Assembly: GCA_028673005.1 (NCBI GenBank)
Contig: CM054113.1
Location: 44,520,834-44,584,833, forward strand
Reading direction: 5' to 3'
DNA length: 64,000 bases
From: Tanypteryx hageni
Lineage: Eukaryota > Arthropoda > Insecta > Odonata > Petaluridae
Both the position numbers and the translations under genes were made by a program. How positions within the stretch are numbered: the stretch's first letter is position 1; every line of letters begins with the position of its first letter. The notes under the pieces were generated by a model. It was given only the letters and a program-made list of their open reading frames with translations, had not been told where the DNA came from and searched no databases. Shown here piece by piece: positions 51,480 through 59,780 of the stretch.

Positions 51480-51667
51480 TCAAGTCGTATTCCCTCCTAA
51501 GGCCTGTCGACACATTTCATAAACCACATAGCTGATGCCAACTGCAGGGACCACTTTCATGAAGCTGGGCCTGATTCCTCGATAGAGACCAAAGAATCCC
51601 TCCCTTGCTATTATCTCACGTATTAATCTCGTCATGGTTTGGGCATGCTCTGGGCTTGTCAGTATAT
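51480..51667 (-). CDS. SCaMC-type mitochondrial carrier, last exon (copy interrupted by the Polinton)
   Basis: Equivalent of 24256-24443, with the same acceptor, TGA stop and coding sequence. Its upstream partner exon 52167-52311 is present, but the next exons (equivalents of 25498-25665 and 25770-26024) are separated from it by the Polinton and lie outside the window. Confidence 0.9.
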
Positions 51668-52166
51668 CTGAAAATACAAAAGAAAGTCAACATCATAACG
51701 TTGGAAAAGAGAAGAAGCGGAAAGCATATTATGTGACCAAACAAAAGATCACAGAGAATGAATTTGAACTCATGAATTATTATGACATATTTTTTGCAAG
51801 GTTATTGACTTTGTAATATATTAACACTTTCTGGTCTGAGTGATTTAAAGAATATCTCATACAAGATTGATGGCATTGCTGACATAGAAGCAATAAAATA
51901 ATTACGTGTACTTTTTATAAATTTTTATTGGCACATGCAGTTTAACTTATGTGAAAAAATGGGCCGATCATAGGTATACCAATGGCCAAAGGGAAAAAAT
52001 CAGGGATGTCGATATCTGACCGGAAAGGTTTAATTCCCTTGGCGACAAAAAAATACTGGACAAATTAACATTCAAGGAAGCTACTTCAGTCGTGATAACT
52101 TCATTCAAAATTAAAATTTTGTAAATGTGGTCTTTCATGATTTCATGAATGTTCTCCATCACTCAC

Positions 52167-52311
52167 CTTGAGCTTGGAGCCTTGTTCTCACCAGAGCAAG
52201 CGGATACGATACTATCAGCCCACATGTGCTACTAATCGTCCCACAGCATAAGGGAAGCAAAATCCCTGGATTTTCTGAACCATTTTGCCGGATATAATAA
52301 TTCTTCAAGGT
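52167..52311 (-). CDS. SCaMC-type mitochondrial carrier, penultimate exon (copy interrupted by the Polinton)
   Basis: Equivalent of 24943-25087 with intact splice borders and the YPLALVRTR signature. The Polinton starts 219 bp upstream of its acceptor, inside the intron, in an orientation-independent position that leaves both flanking exons whole. Confidence 0.9.
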
Positions 52312-52529
52312 CTGAAATTCAAGATGGGAAAACTTAATATAAATTAAGACTAATTTACTATTTTTAGATTCTAAATTTAAGTAACTAATGCAATCTGGCC
52401 AAGCACATTTTAAAAGTTAATGTAGGAATGAGAAAGTTTTTATAATTTGATATAGTTATTAAAGCATTTGGCATTTTTATAAATATGAAGTTGCAGTTTA
52501 TTTATCAAGAGATCATAATAATACTGCAT

Positions 52530-53620
52530 AGTAGGGATAAAAAGCGGCTTTTGGGACAACCTTGACCATGAATTGGCGAATACGTGTGTGAACTGACCTA
52601 TACGTGGACTGTGTTGTGTTCTGCGTAAGTCATTGACCTTGTCGTAGGTCTGGTTGGGTCATTGGCCTGGTAGTGTGTATGATGTAGGTGGGATTTTGTT
52701 AAAAAGCGGGGATTGGGACAACCTAGTCTGTGAATTGGCGAATATTGAATTGGCGAATACGTGTGTGAACTGACCGTGTTGAGTTCCGCGTAAGTCCTTG
52801 TCGTAGGTCATTGGTCTGGTTGTGTGTATTATTAAGGTGTGATTCTGTGAGTGTTTAGCGATGATGTAGTGGAATGATGTGATATTGTGTAAGGTAATGG
52901 TATTGGTTTTGCGTTAGTGTGGTCATTGGCCTGGTTGTGTGTATGATTCAGGTGTGATTCTGCGTGTGTTTAGCGATGATGTTGTGGAATGATGTGATAT
53001 TGTGTAAGGTAATGGTACTGGTTTTGCGTTATTGTTGATATTCGCATGGAAGTTGAATGACCCTTTCGCTTCTGCGTCATTCGTTGACCCTAATTTTCGC
53101 AATGTTTACATGTTTGAGGTGTGTATGTGTAAAGATGTGATTTTGCAGAGTCATTGACCAAGTGGTAGGTTTGTTTCGGTCATTGGCCTTGTTGTGGGTA
53201 TGATAGAGGTGTGTGATGAAGTGTAAAGATGTGATTTTGCAGAGTCATTGACCTAGTGATAGGCCTGTTTCGGTCATTGCGTGTTTTTATATTCGAATGG
53301 GGGTGATATTGTGTAAGGTAATGGTACTGGTTTTGCGTTATTGTTGATATTCGCAATGTTTACCTGTTTGGTATGAGTTAGTGCGATATGGTGTAGCCAA
53401 GTGAAAGTTGAATGACCCTTTCGCTTCTGCGCCAGTCGTTGACCCGTGGAGGGGATAGGGCCTTCCAATATTTACATCTGCGTGTGTTTTGGTTTCTCCT
53501 CAGCGCGTGTCTTCGGTCGGTCGTTTACCCTTCTAAGCAGGTTTTCGACGAGCTAAGTAGGTCACCAACTTTTAGGTAAAGAAAAACCGGTTCTGAGTGG
53601 GGTGGGGACGGTTGAAATGA
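52530..53620. repeat. Polinton terminal region: GT-rich degenerate repeat array
   Basis: Strongly G+T-biased plus strand made of nested imperfect repeats. Examples are AAAAAGCGG..TTGGGACAACCT (52537, 52703), GAATTGGCGAATACGTGTGT (about 52570, 52748), GTGATATTGTGTAAGGTAAT (52878, 52996, 53303) and GTTGAATGACCCTTTCGCTT (53053, 53407). The word GTCATTG(A/G)CC and close variants recur about ten times, for example at 52628, 52654, 52921, 53151 and 53245. This fits a long inverted terminal repeat; its partner is outside the window. It could hold origin or terminal-protein binding sites. No gene is supported here. Confidence 0.7.
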
Positions 53621-53656
53621 TTCAAAATGAAACAACATCGAGTAGGCAGATCATGT

Positions 53657-53893
53657 TTATTGTCGTTCCCTCTCATACCATTCTTCCATTTTTTGTATTT
53701 CGTGACATGTAGTCGTCATATCTTCCATATCATGCGGATGATACAATTCAATGTAATCAATAGGTATAAATTTCAGATCTGGTCTCTTGACCCACTTCCA
53801 ATTATGTTCATGATAGGTCCGAATAACTGACCCAACTTTATGTATAATTGCAAGTTGTTTTAAGTCCTTAACTGAAATGTAATTGTTTTCCAA
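53657..53893 (-). CDS. Small Polinton protein of unknown function (78 aa)
   Basis: First open frame inside the left terminal region, transcribed toward the terminus. Acidic and charged, rich in His/Glu/Trp (YHEHNWKWVKRP, YHPHDMEDMTTTCHE), without signal peptide, membrane segment or recognised domain. Its place just inside the repeat array, as last gene of the minus-strand cluster, suggests an accessory protein. I do not recognise the family. The ATG at 53893 is the only good start. Confidence 0.5.
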   Translation of the reverse strand: MENNYISVKDLKQLAIIHKVGSVIRTYHEHNWKWVKRPDLKFIPIDYIELYHPHDMEDMTTTCHEIQKMEEWYERERQ

Positions 53894-54230
53894 TCAATAA
53901 TTTCTTAGATTTATAATATACTAATAATATCAAATATTAATTATATCCATTACCTTTGGAGAGCGTTTTGATGCGTAGAAGATTTATGTGCACCTCTGTC
54001 CTCTATCGAATCTCAGGTCTAAATGATTCAACGTATGAGAAACTCTCTCGAGGAATCAGCAGATCTTAACTTGTCGAAGGTTGATTGGGAGGTGAAATAA
54101 AATGGATAAGGATAGGTTATTGACCTCTACGGTCGGGATGGGTTTTATCAAGTAAATAAAACATGATAAAATTTTAAAAATCGATTTATTTTTTTATTCA
54201 ATCAATATCATCTTGACAAAAAATGCATTC
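53894..54230. other. Intergenic region in the Polinton, no gene seen
   Basis: 337 bp, AT-rich. It contains a minus-strand AATAAA-type signal near 54186, about 45 bp after the stop of the BIR protein, and probably the promoter of the 78-aa gene. No open frame of note. Confidence 0.5.
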
Positions 54231-54962
54231 TTAATCAGTTTCATCACAACATGAAAAACCAAACATGATACAATTGCGTTTTTCTCTTCTGTGATCATCT
54301 AGTGGTACATCACCTTCACGCCACTGTGTCATCCGCAATCCGCAGTAAACACATTGAACTGTATCGTATGTTCCGCAGCAGTACACCATTCCGGCTTCGG
54401 CGAGATTCTCAGGAGACACCGATGTATTCTTCCATTCCTTGAATGTCTTTATGCGTGCACTTCTTTCCAATAAATTAATGTCACTTAAATTGAGACGACA
54501 CCATTCAGCGAGAGAAAATGCCCGACTGTGGGAGCAAATATCTGGCATATCTATTCGAAAATGGTAAATACACTCAGTACCAATTCTCTTATTCAGCTTC
54601 TCTAGTGCAGGGCAGTCGAAGTCATCTAAGTTATAGACATTTTTAATTTGCGAATGGATGGCCTTTCTTAGAAATTTACACTTTTCCACTCCTTTAGTAA
54701 AGATGTAATCGAATGGCCTTGTATATTCCTTCAATATGTATTCTGCCATATCATATTCCACATCGCCAATATGCTCATCTATAGCATGATACTCTTGCGT
54801 GGTCCATACATTGACGCTATTTGAATGATTTTCCAACTTAGGCGTTTTAAAAATCCAATGTTGACTTGCAAAGGTGTTTAATGAGATTATGGATAATTCT
54901 CGCAACAAAAAACGTCCCGATGCATCTTTGTCAAGATTGAAGTCAACAATAGCTGAATTCAT
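54231..54962 (-). CDS. BIR-domain fusion protein of the Polinton (243 aa)
   Basis: The C-terminal part (about residues 166-235) is a canonical single BIR zinc module: R..TFKEW, LAEAGMVYCCGTYDTVQC, then ligands C204, C207, H224, C231 with spacing C-x2-C-x16-H-x6-C. BIR domains bind caspases or partner peptides in inhibitor-of-apoptosis proteins. There is no RING. The N-terminal 160 residues (AIVDFNL, FLLRELSI, YIFTKGVEKCKFLR, CPALEKLNK, CIYHF) resemble a family I recall from arthropod Polinton-related entries, perhaps an RNase-H-fold nuclease; that part is recall, not proof. A role in blocking host cell death is an inference. It is downstream of the capsid genes on the same strand. Confidence 0.8.
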   Translation of the reverse strand: MNSAIVDFNLDKDASGRFLLRELSIISLNTFASQHWIFKTPKLENHSNSVNVWTTQEYHAIDEHIGDVEYDMAEYILKEYTRPFDYIFTKGVEKCKFLRKAIHSQIKNVYNLDDFDCPALEKLNKRIGTECIYHFRIDMPDICSHSRAFSLAEWCRLNLSDINLLERSARIKTFKEWKNTSVSPENLAEAGMVYCCGTYDTVQCVYCGLRMTQWREGDVPLDDHRREKRNCIMFGFSCCDETD

Positions 54963-55003
54963 GTTTGCTACTGATGGTGGAAAGTATCATCGCACTATAT
55001 TTA

Positions 55004-56215
55004 TCATCCTGCAAATTTCACTGAGCCAGTCAGCGGATCATACCAAAATGACTCATCACTGATCACTAAGCAATGAGCGCTAGTTCTAGATAGGAAATTT
55101 GTTTCTGATTCGAAGTCTACTCTAACGTCTACAGCACCTGAAGTGATTGATTCATCTTGCTTCGAACAATCAATGACTGCGATAGGTGCGATATTAACGA
55201 ATTGATCACGTGACAACAAAGGTTTTGGTTCATTTCCATAATATGATTTCTGAAATTTTGCGTACATATTGTAAAGCTCAGCTATCTGCCCCTTGCTAAA
55301 ATTTAAATCTAATACATCGTAGGGGAAACTTTTATTATTGAGAAAAACTTGAATGCCTCTTAAATTACAGTGGTCGAAAACACTGCTATCCCGCTGTACA
55401 ATATTATTCCGTGATGTTTGAAATGCGAATATAACATAACGAGGTTTACCAAACTGAGAGGTTGTCTTTACGACCCAAGTCTGTTTTTCACTTCTCGGTA
55501 ATTCTGGGTAGGATGAAAGTTTCCAGCGTCGATACGTTATCTGAATAGGTTTATTTTGATCAATACGTTTGAGTAAAAGTAATTTCTGCTTATCGGATAC
55601 TGTAACATATGGAATTCTCCAACAAATTTTATCAATTGTAATTTTAGCTTTCACATTATTGGTAGATACGTAGCAGTTATCATCAGTGCGTGCTCTGATT
55701 AAAATGAGTTCATGATTTCCGTTGATAAAAATCTTATCATTATCTTCCATTAACCCAAACATTGTATTCAGCGGGATACAAACGTTAAAATTCCCATCTT
55801 CCAATACCTCGCTCGACTTTCCGGGGATTACCCATCCTGCATTTAGTAATCCTTTCGATGTACTATCTGTTAGTGAAACATAACCCTTGAGAGTGCAGGT
55901 AACTCCTGGATTTCTCACGCTGTCTATTTCAGCACCATTTAAACAATAACGAGCCTCAGAAAAAAGATGATAGAAAGCATTATTTACAAGCGTGGTGGTT
56001 GATGCTATACCGGATCCATCTTCATTAGTAATATGACCTTCTATATAGATGTGACTTTGACTTGGAAGAATAAAATCAGATTGATTTTGAACTACCATAC
56101 GAATTTCATCATTGTAATCGAACTTTGATTGTGTGTAAGGATGATGAGTATGGTACTCGATGGAAGTTATTGATTCATCATAACGCGCACTGGAGTCTAT
56201 ATTTAATATATCCAT
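55004..56215 (-). CDS. Major capsid protein, probable double-jelly-roll hexon type (403 aa)
   Basis: Starts MDILNIDSSARYDESITSIE and continues with ILPSQSHIYIEGHI, YHLFSEARYCLNGAEID, VRNPGVTCTLKGYVSL and GWVIPGKSSE. This pattern belongs to a protein family widespread in arthropod and cnidarian Polinton-like elements that fits the hexon-like major capsid protein: beta-rich, no membrane segment, no enzyme motif. It would build the icosahedral shell. The start is fixed by the overlap with the preceding 49-aa frame (the ATG lies within that frame's last codons). The assignment rests on family pattern and position between the penton-like gene and accessory genes. It is shorter than some Polinton major capsid proteins. 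Confidence 0.72.
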   Translation of the reverse strand: MDILNIDSSARYDESITSIEYHTHHPYTQSKFDYNDEIRMVVQNQSDFILPSQSHIYIEGHITNEDGSGIASTTTLVNNAFYHLFSEARYCLNGAEIDSVRNPGVTCTLKGYVSLTDSTSKGLLNAGWVIPGKSSEVLEDGNFNVCIPLNTMFGLMEDNDKIFINGNHELILIRARTDDNCYVSTNNVKAKITIDKICWRIPYVTVSDKQKLLLLKRIDQNKPIQITYRRWKLSSYPELPRSEKQTWVVKTTSQFGKPRYVIFAFQTSRNNIVQRDSSVFDHCNLRGIQVFLNNKSFPYDVLDLNFSKGQIAELYNMYAKFQKSYYGNEPKPLLSRDQFVNIAPIAVIDCSKQDESITSGAVDVRVDFESETNFLSRTSAHCLVISDESFWYDPLTGSVKFAG

Positions 56216-56352
56216 TTCGGATGCAGACGGAACCCGAGAGATTCTAGAAACTGTATGTTATTAGATGATAACGGTTTAGCAGTACGTGGTGTACTAATCC
56301 ATCTCATCGCCGCACCGCGATTATAAGGATTTCGAGTAAAATCAAGACCCAT
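56203..56352 (-). CDS. Small overlapping ORF between penton and capsid genes (49 aa)
   Basis: ATG at 56352 lies inside the last codons of the penton-like gene and the TAA at 56205-56203 lies inside the first codons of the major capsid gene, so it overlaps both neighbours. The product starts MGLDFTRNPYNRGAAMRW and ends LESLGFRLHPKWIY. It is basic, with a polar N-terminus and no membrane segment. It fills exactly the 126-bp gap between two capsid genes, and such tight head-to-tail overlap argues for a real gene, perhaps a capsid cement or scaffold peptide (inference). No family is certain. Confidence 0.55.
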   Translation of the reverse strand: MGLDFTRNPYNRGAAMRWISTPRTAKPLSSNNIQFLESLGFRLHPKWIY

Positions 56353-57025
56353 TTTCCTTTAAATGTAATCTAATTGTAATAGTTTCGTTGCGGAAGTCTA
56401 CTGGATTTCCGTTTTGATCTAACAATCTGAGAGTGATGTTGTTTATCGTTCTGGTATTCACAGGCAAATAAATTATCTTACTAGGTCTTTCTATTATTTT
56501 ATACCCCGGTGGAACTTCAGGAAAAAACTGATGTAATATATGCACATTCTCACCGTTTTTATACGAACCTTCTACAATGTTACATTCGATAAGAATGTCA
56601 TTTACGTGAAAAACGTCTACAATATTGTCTGATATGTGTCTTACTTTTGCTTCCAATTTTCTCTTCGCAAATCCGAGAAGTGATGCTATCGAACCATGTT
56701 TAGTAAAATCCACCTCAAAGTTACAAGTCAATGCTGAACGTAAAGTATTATTATTTGCTTCGATCTTTATTGCATCTTTTCCTAAAACACTTTGTAAATA
56801 TTCGTTTAAATCATCAATTTCATATGTTCCTGTTGGTATTACCACAGAATTTCCGCTTCCATAGTGGAAGATATTGTTCCCATCGAACACGTTAGGTATT
56901 GTATAATAAGTTTCTAAACTCACACATCCTATGCTATAATTTTTATCAGCATCCAAGGTGATCTCGGGAAAATAATCAGCATTAAGAGTGGATGTTTTAC
57001 CCGTAAACGTTAACGTCCAAGACAT
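56342..57025 (-). CDS. Penton-like minor capsid protein, single jelly roll (227 aa)
   Basis: Beta-rich protein starting MSWTLTFTGKTSTL with SIGCVSLETYYTIPNV, IPTGTYEIDDLNEYLQ, IASLLGFAKRK, PPGYKIIERPSKIIYLPV and a C-terminal TLRLLDQNG..ITIRLHLKE. This matches the minor capsid (penton) protein of Polintons/adintoviruses, which occupies the fivefold vertices. The ATG lies 2 bp after the protease stop and the 3' end overlaps the 49-aa ORF, as expected for one late capsid cluster. Confidence 0.78.
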   Translation of the reverse strand: MSWTLTFTGKTSTLNADYFPEITLDADKNYSIGCVSLETYYTIPNVFDGNNIFHYGSGNSVVIPTGTYEIDDLNEYLQSVLGKDAIKIEANNNTLRSALTCNFEVDFTKHGSIASLLGFAKRKLEAKVRHISDNIVDVFHVNDILIECNIVEGSYKNGENVHILHQFFPEVPPGYKIIERPSKIIYLPVNTRTINNITLRLLDQNGNPVDFRNETITIRLHLKENGS

Positions 57026-57027
57026 GA

Positions 57028-57447
57028 CTAATTACGATTCCAGATGTTTGCATCTTTATTCAAAAATTTTAAACATAAATGACCGCAATTTACAGCTTTT
57101 GTTTTCTGATATCTATCTCTGTTATAATGAATCGTGCTATTTTTAAAATAATTTAGGAGTTCTGTAGGTGGTGGAAGATTTCCAAAACTGTCAAAGTAAT
57201 CAACATGTTTGCCCGTTTTTCTGTAACACACCCAATGTGTTCCCGCCCCATCAGAGTCATCCAAATTTACAATACCACTCTCATTAGACCACGGCGATCG
57301 TAAAGGCAATCCGTCTCTCATAAATACGCCTCGAAAATTTGGAATATTTAACTTCTTAACATAGTGAAGTAGATCAAAATTGGAGAGCGCTCTCTTAGGT
57401 AACCTACTTAAAAGTTTTTTTTTTATTCGGTGGTGAAATGTATAAGC
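57028..57447 (-). CDS. Adenain-like cysteine protease; AUG start unclear
   Basis: The catalytic set of adenovirus-type maturation proteases (C5 family) is visible: His in AGTHWVCY, Asp in VDYFDSFGN, Gln in RDRYQKT and Cys in VNCGHLCL, with NFRGVFMRDGLP before it. It would cleave capsid precursors during assembly. The frame is open from 57447 and clearly family-like upstream of the only in-frame ATG (57321), for example LLHYVKKLNIPNF, but that 5' part has no ATG. It overlaps the end of the PLA2 gene at a run of ten A (57415-57424, minus strand). A ribosomal or polymerase slip there, a lost start codon or a homopolymer error are all possible. Confidence 0.85.
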   Translation of the reverse strand, partial: AYTFHHRIKKKLLSRLPKRALSNFDLLHYVKKLNIPNFRGVFMRDGLPLRSPWSNESGIVNLDDSDGAGTHWVCYRKTGKHVDYFDSFGNLPPPTELLNYFKNSTIHYNRDRYQKTKAVNCGHLCLKFLNKDANIWNRN

Positions 57448-58174
57448 CTAATCTCTTCTTATATGGTTTCATATAGAGCCCTTTCCCACGCAACGCTATT
57501 GCTTCCATTCTAGCATTATGTCTTTTCGATTCTTCCAATCTCTTTTTTGCGGCATTTGCCTCAGAAGCAGCTTTTATTATACCTGATGCACCACCTGCCA
57601 AACCACCTAATGCTGACAACCCTGCAAATAAAGGTATTAGTGGGATAATTCCTCCAGTCTTTGGAATTGGTATAACTCTAGGCGTAGTATATTTACTCCT
57701 TTTCTTTTTCACATCCCTTCGAATAACATTAAGTGTTAATTTAGCAGCCTGATTGAGGTTTTTATTTTTCAAGTTTTTCATTGCTACTCGAGCTCTCCGC
57801 ATGATATTTCTAAAACAGTTAGACTTTCTAGTTCCACTACCCACCTTCACTTTTGCTTTCATTATATTCGTAACTATACCTGCAGATATCTTTTCACCTA
57901 AACTCGCGTCTTTTGATTTTACACGTTGCCAAGCCTTTTCGGCTAGATCGAGGTCGGCTTTATGTCTATCAGATAAATCTTTAGATTTAGAGTATGCTAT
58001 GTCGTGTTGTTTACAATAAGCATCTAGTGGATTTATACCTTGATCTCCTCTTGCAAGACGTTGTTTTAATTTCGTCCCTGGACCACGGAATTGGTACCCT
58101 GGTAAATGAAGCTCAAATGGTAACTTATTAATGACACTATTCACCAGTCCTTTTCCAGATGCGTACCGACTCAT
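57404..58174 (-). CDS. Capsid protein with phospholipase A2 domain (256 aa)
   Basis: Residues about 25-65 carry a viral-type PLA2 core: calcium loop YQFRGPGTKL and catalytic DAYCKQHDIAY with the His-Asp pair, as in parvovirus VP1 and in other Polinton capsid proteins. A basic stretch follows (KKKRSKYTTPRVIPIPK), then a hydrophobic Gly/Ala-rich segment (LIPLFAGLSALGGLAGGASG, about residues 183-203), an amphipathic helix (KKRLEESKRHNARMEAIAL) and a GKGLYMKPYKKRLGLYI tail. The layout suggests a virion protein that breaches membranes during entry. First gene of the minus-strand cluster, divergent from the ATPase. Confidence 0.85.
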   Translation of the reverse strand: MSRYASGKGLVNSVINKLPFELHLPGYQFRGPGTKLKQRLARGDQGINPLDAYCKQHDIAYSKSKDLSDRHKADLDLAEKAWQRVKSKDASLGEKISAGIVTNIMKAKVKVGSGTRKSNCFRNIMRRARVAMKNLKNKNLNQAAKLTLNVIRRDVKKKRSKYTTPRVIPIPKTGGIIPLIPLFAGLSALGGLAGGASGIIKAASEANAAKKRLEESKRHNARMEAIALRGKGLYMKPYKKRLGLYISPPNKKKTFK

Positions 58175-58239
58175 ACTAATGTGGTAGAAAGTTTGTTTTG
58201 CTATTTATTTAAACTCACGGTGGAAAGAATATCATTATA
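58175..58239. promoter_or_regulatory. Compact divergent promoter between PLA2 and ATPase genes
   Basis: Only 65 bp separate the minus-strand PLA2 start from the plus-strand ATPase start. The AT-rich segment GCTATTTATTTAAACTC in its middle could serve as a TATA-like element in either direction. It must drive, or be overlapped by signals for, the capsid cluster on one side and the ATPase cluster on the other. Confidence 0.45.
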
Positions 58240-58935
58240 ATGGAGGTAGAGGAACAGTGCGAAAAGCTCCCGATAGGTACATTCTCGTTTGATGAATGTA
58301 AACCGCGCGAGAGGCATGGTCCCTTGCTTCCTGAAAGTATCCGCTGCATTGTTTGCGGTCCATCTAATTCTGGTAAAACAAATGTAATAATTAATCTTCT
58401 CACAGAGACAAATGGGCTAAAGTATGAAAACGTGTATTTATACAGTAAGTCGTTGAATCAACCAAAATATTTATTTCTGCAAAATATTCTTTCCTTAGTT
58501 CCTGAAATTGGACACTTCTTTTTCAAAGACAACAAAGGAGTTGTAAATATAGATGATGTAAGACCGCACTCTGTATTTATATTTGATGACATTTCTTGTG
58601 AAAAGCAAGATAATATGAGAATATATTTTAGCAGTGGTCGGCACAAGATGATTGATTGTTTTTATCTTGCTCAGACTTATTCAAAAGTTCCGAAGCAATT
58701 GATACGGGATAATGTAAATTTGATTATACTTTTTAAGCAGGATGAATTAAATCTCAAGCATATTTATGATGATCATGTAAATACGGATATGACCTTTGCG
58801 CAATTTAAGAACATATGCATGGAGTGTTGGAGGGATAAATATGGCTTTATGGTAATAGATAAAGAATGTGATATTAATAAGGGACGCTATAGAAAAATGT
58901 TTGATTCTTTTATAAAACCACATAACATTTCATAG
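58240..58935 (+). CDS. Genome-packaging ATPase, FtsK/HerA (A32) type (231 aa)
   Basis: Walker A GPSNSGKT at residues 40-47, Walker B SVFIFDDI at about 111-118 with the Asp pair, then a sensor-like AQTYSKVPKQLIRDN segment. Length and motif order match the packaging ATPases of Polintons, adintoviruses and poxvirus A32, which pump the genome into the capsid. It heads the plus-strand cluster; the next gene starts 34 bp downstream. The start is the first ATG after the divergent promoter. Confidence 0.92.
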   Translation: MEVEEQCEKLPIGTFSFDECKPRERHGPLLPESIRCIVCGPSNSGKTNVIINLLTETNGLKYENVYLYSKSLNQPKYLFLQNILSLVPEIGHFFFKDNKGVVNIDDVRPHSVFIFDDISCEKQDNMRIYFSSGRHKMIDCFYLAQTYSKVPKQLIRDNVNLIILFKQDELNLKHIYDDHVNTDMTFAQFKNICMECWRDKYGFMVIDKECDINKGRYRKMFDSFIKPHNIS

Positions 58936-58969
58936 GTTCATTCAGTGTTTACAGGGTAATTAAACCGAT

Positions 58970-59746
58970 ATGTTTCAAGATAAAAGAAAGAGAAAAGCTG
59001 AAGAGGATCTGACTCGTGAAATCATTAAAAGAAGTGATAATATCCGAGAGAAATACAATAATTTAAAAAGAGCGCAGAGATCAGAACAAGATTTTTTATC
59101 ACAGTCATTTAAACCAATTGTTGATCCTTTAAATGACCTCGTGCGACAAACCAAATCTCAAAATATCTCCAAACCTACTGTAAATAAACAGTCCGATGAA
59201 AAATCTCCAGACAAAACTCTTTTTAGTAATTACATTAAATTGGTTATGAGCAATGATAAGAGATTAGATCGTACTTTTGGAGTCAGATATAGCGGAACTG
59301 ATTGGTTTATTGGAGATTCACCTGTTGAAATGGATGATGAAAACCTCATCGTGAGAGATAAGACTTATGTTGAGACACCGGGACTGCTTGAGCTTTTATT
59401 TATGACGAAACCAAAAATGGATGAAGTTAAGCCTAAGGATATGGAAAATTATCGTCAAATATTAATAGATACCAATGCTCATAAACGAGGATATAATAGT
59501 CGGGAGAAGATAAACAGTAATCGAGGATCTAAGTACGTAAAAATTATATCTAAATTGTTTCCCAATTCTACAGCAGGCCGAGGGATGGATGTTTCACAAC
59601 CTATCATTGAGTATTGGGATGACCCGAATGAACTTGTGGACAGACTTAAATTAATTCTTTCATCTAAGGCTTCGGGGCATTCAGGTCACGACAATGAAAT
59701 TGTCGCCATCATAGAAGAGCTTAGAGATAGCGATATCATTATATAA
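58970..59746 (+). CDS. DUF8207-type Polinton protein (258 aa)
   Basis: Charged, lysine-rich N-terminus likely forming a coiled coil (KRKAEEDLTREIIKR, REKYNNLKRAQRSEQDF), then a conserved core with GVRYSGTDWFIGDSPVEMDD, YVETPGLLELLFM, YRQILIDTNAHKRGYN and a C-terminal SNRGSKYVKIISKL. I recall this core as a family found in arthropod Polinton-like elements (DUF8207). The function is unknown; its place between ATPase and fibre-like gene suggests a virion or assembly role. No membrane segment. Confidence 0.7.
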   Translation: MFQDKRKRKAEEDLTREIIKRSDNIREKYNNLKRAQRSEQDFLSQSFKPIVDPLNDLVRQTKSQNISKPTVNKQSDEKSPDKTLFSNYIKLVMSNDKRLDRTFGVRYSGTDWFIGDSPVEMDDENLIVRDKTYVETPGLLELLFMTKPKMDEVKPKDMENYRQILIDTNAHKRGYNSREKINSNRGSKYVKIISKLFPNSTAGRGMDVSQPIIEYWDDPNELVDRLKLILSSKASGHSGHDNEIVAIIEELRDSDIII

Positions 59747-59780
59747 GATATGATAGCGATTTTACTTTCGCAGTAAAATA

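Larger units (their letters stand above)
26562..52529. repeat. Large duplicated block, copy 2 (interrupted by the Polinton)
   Basis: This is the second copy of the block that starts at position 1. All landmark elements recur in the same order and orientation. It ends exactly where the Polinton begins, so the rest of the block (equivalent of 25306-26561) should resume beyond the element, right of the window. Differences from copy 1 include the 719-bp extra segment at about 49880-50605, longer or shorter microsatellites, and single-base changes that open or close small frames. Confidence 0.95.

Noticed and set aside
53274..53468. 64-codon minus-strand frame in the Polinton terminus
   Set aside because: Falls wholly inside the degenerate GT-rich repeat array; composition explains it.
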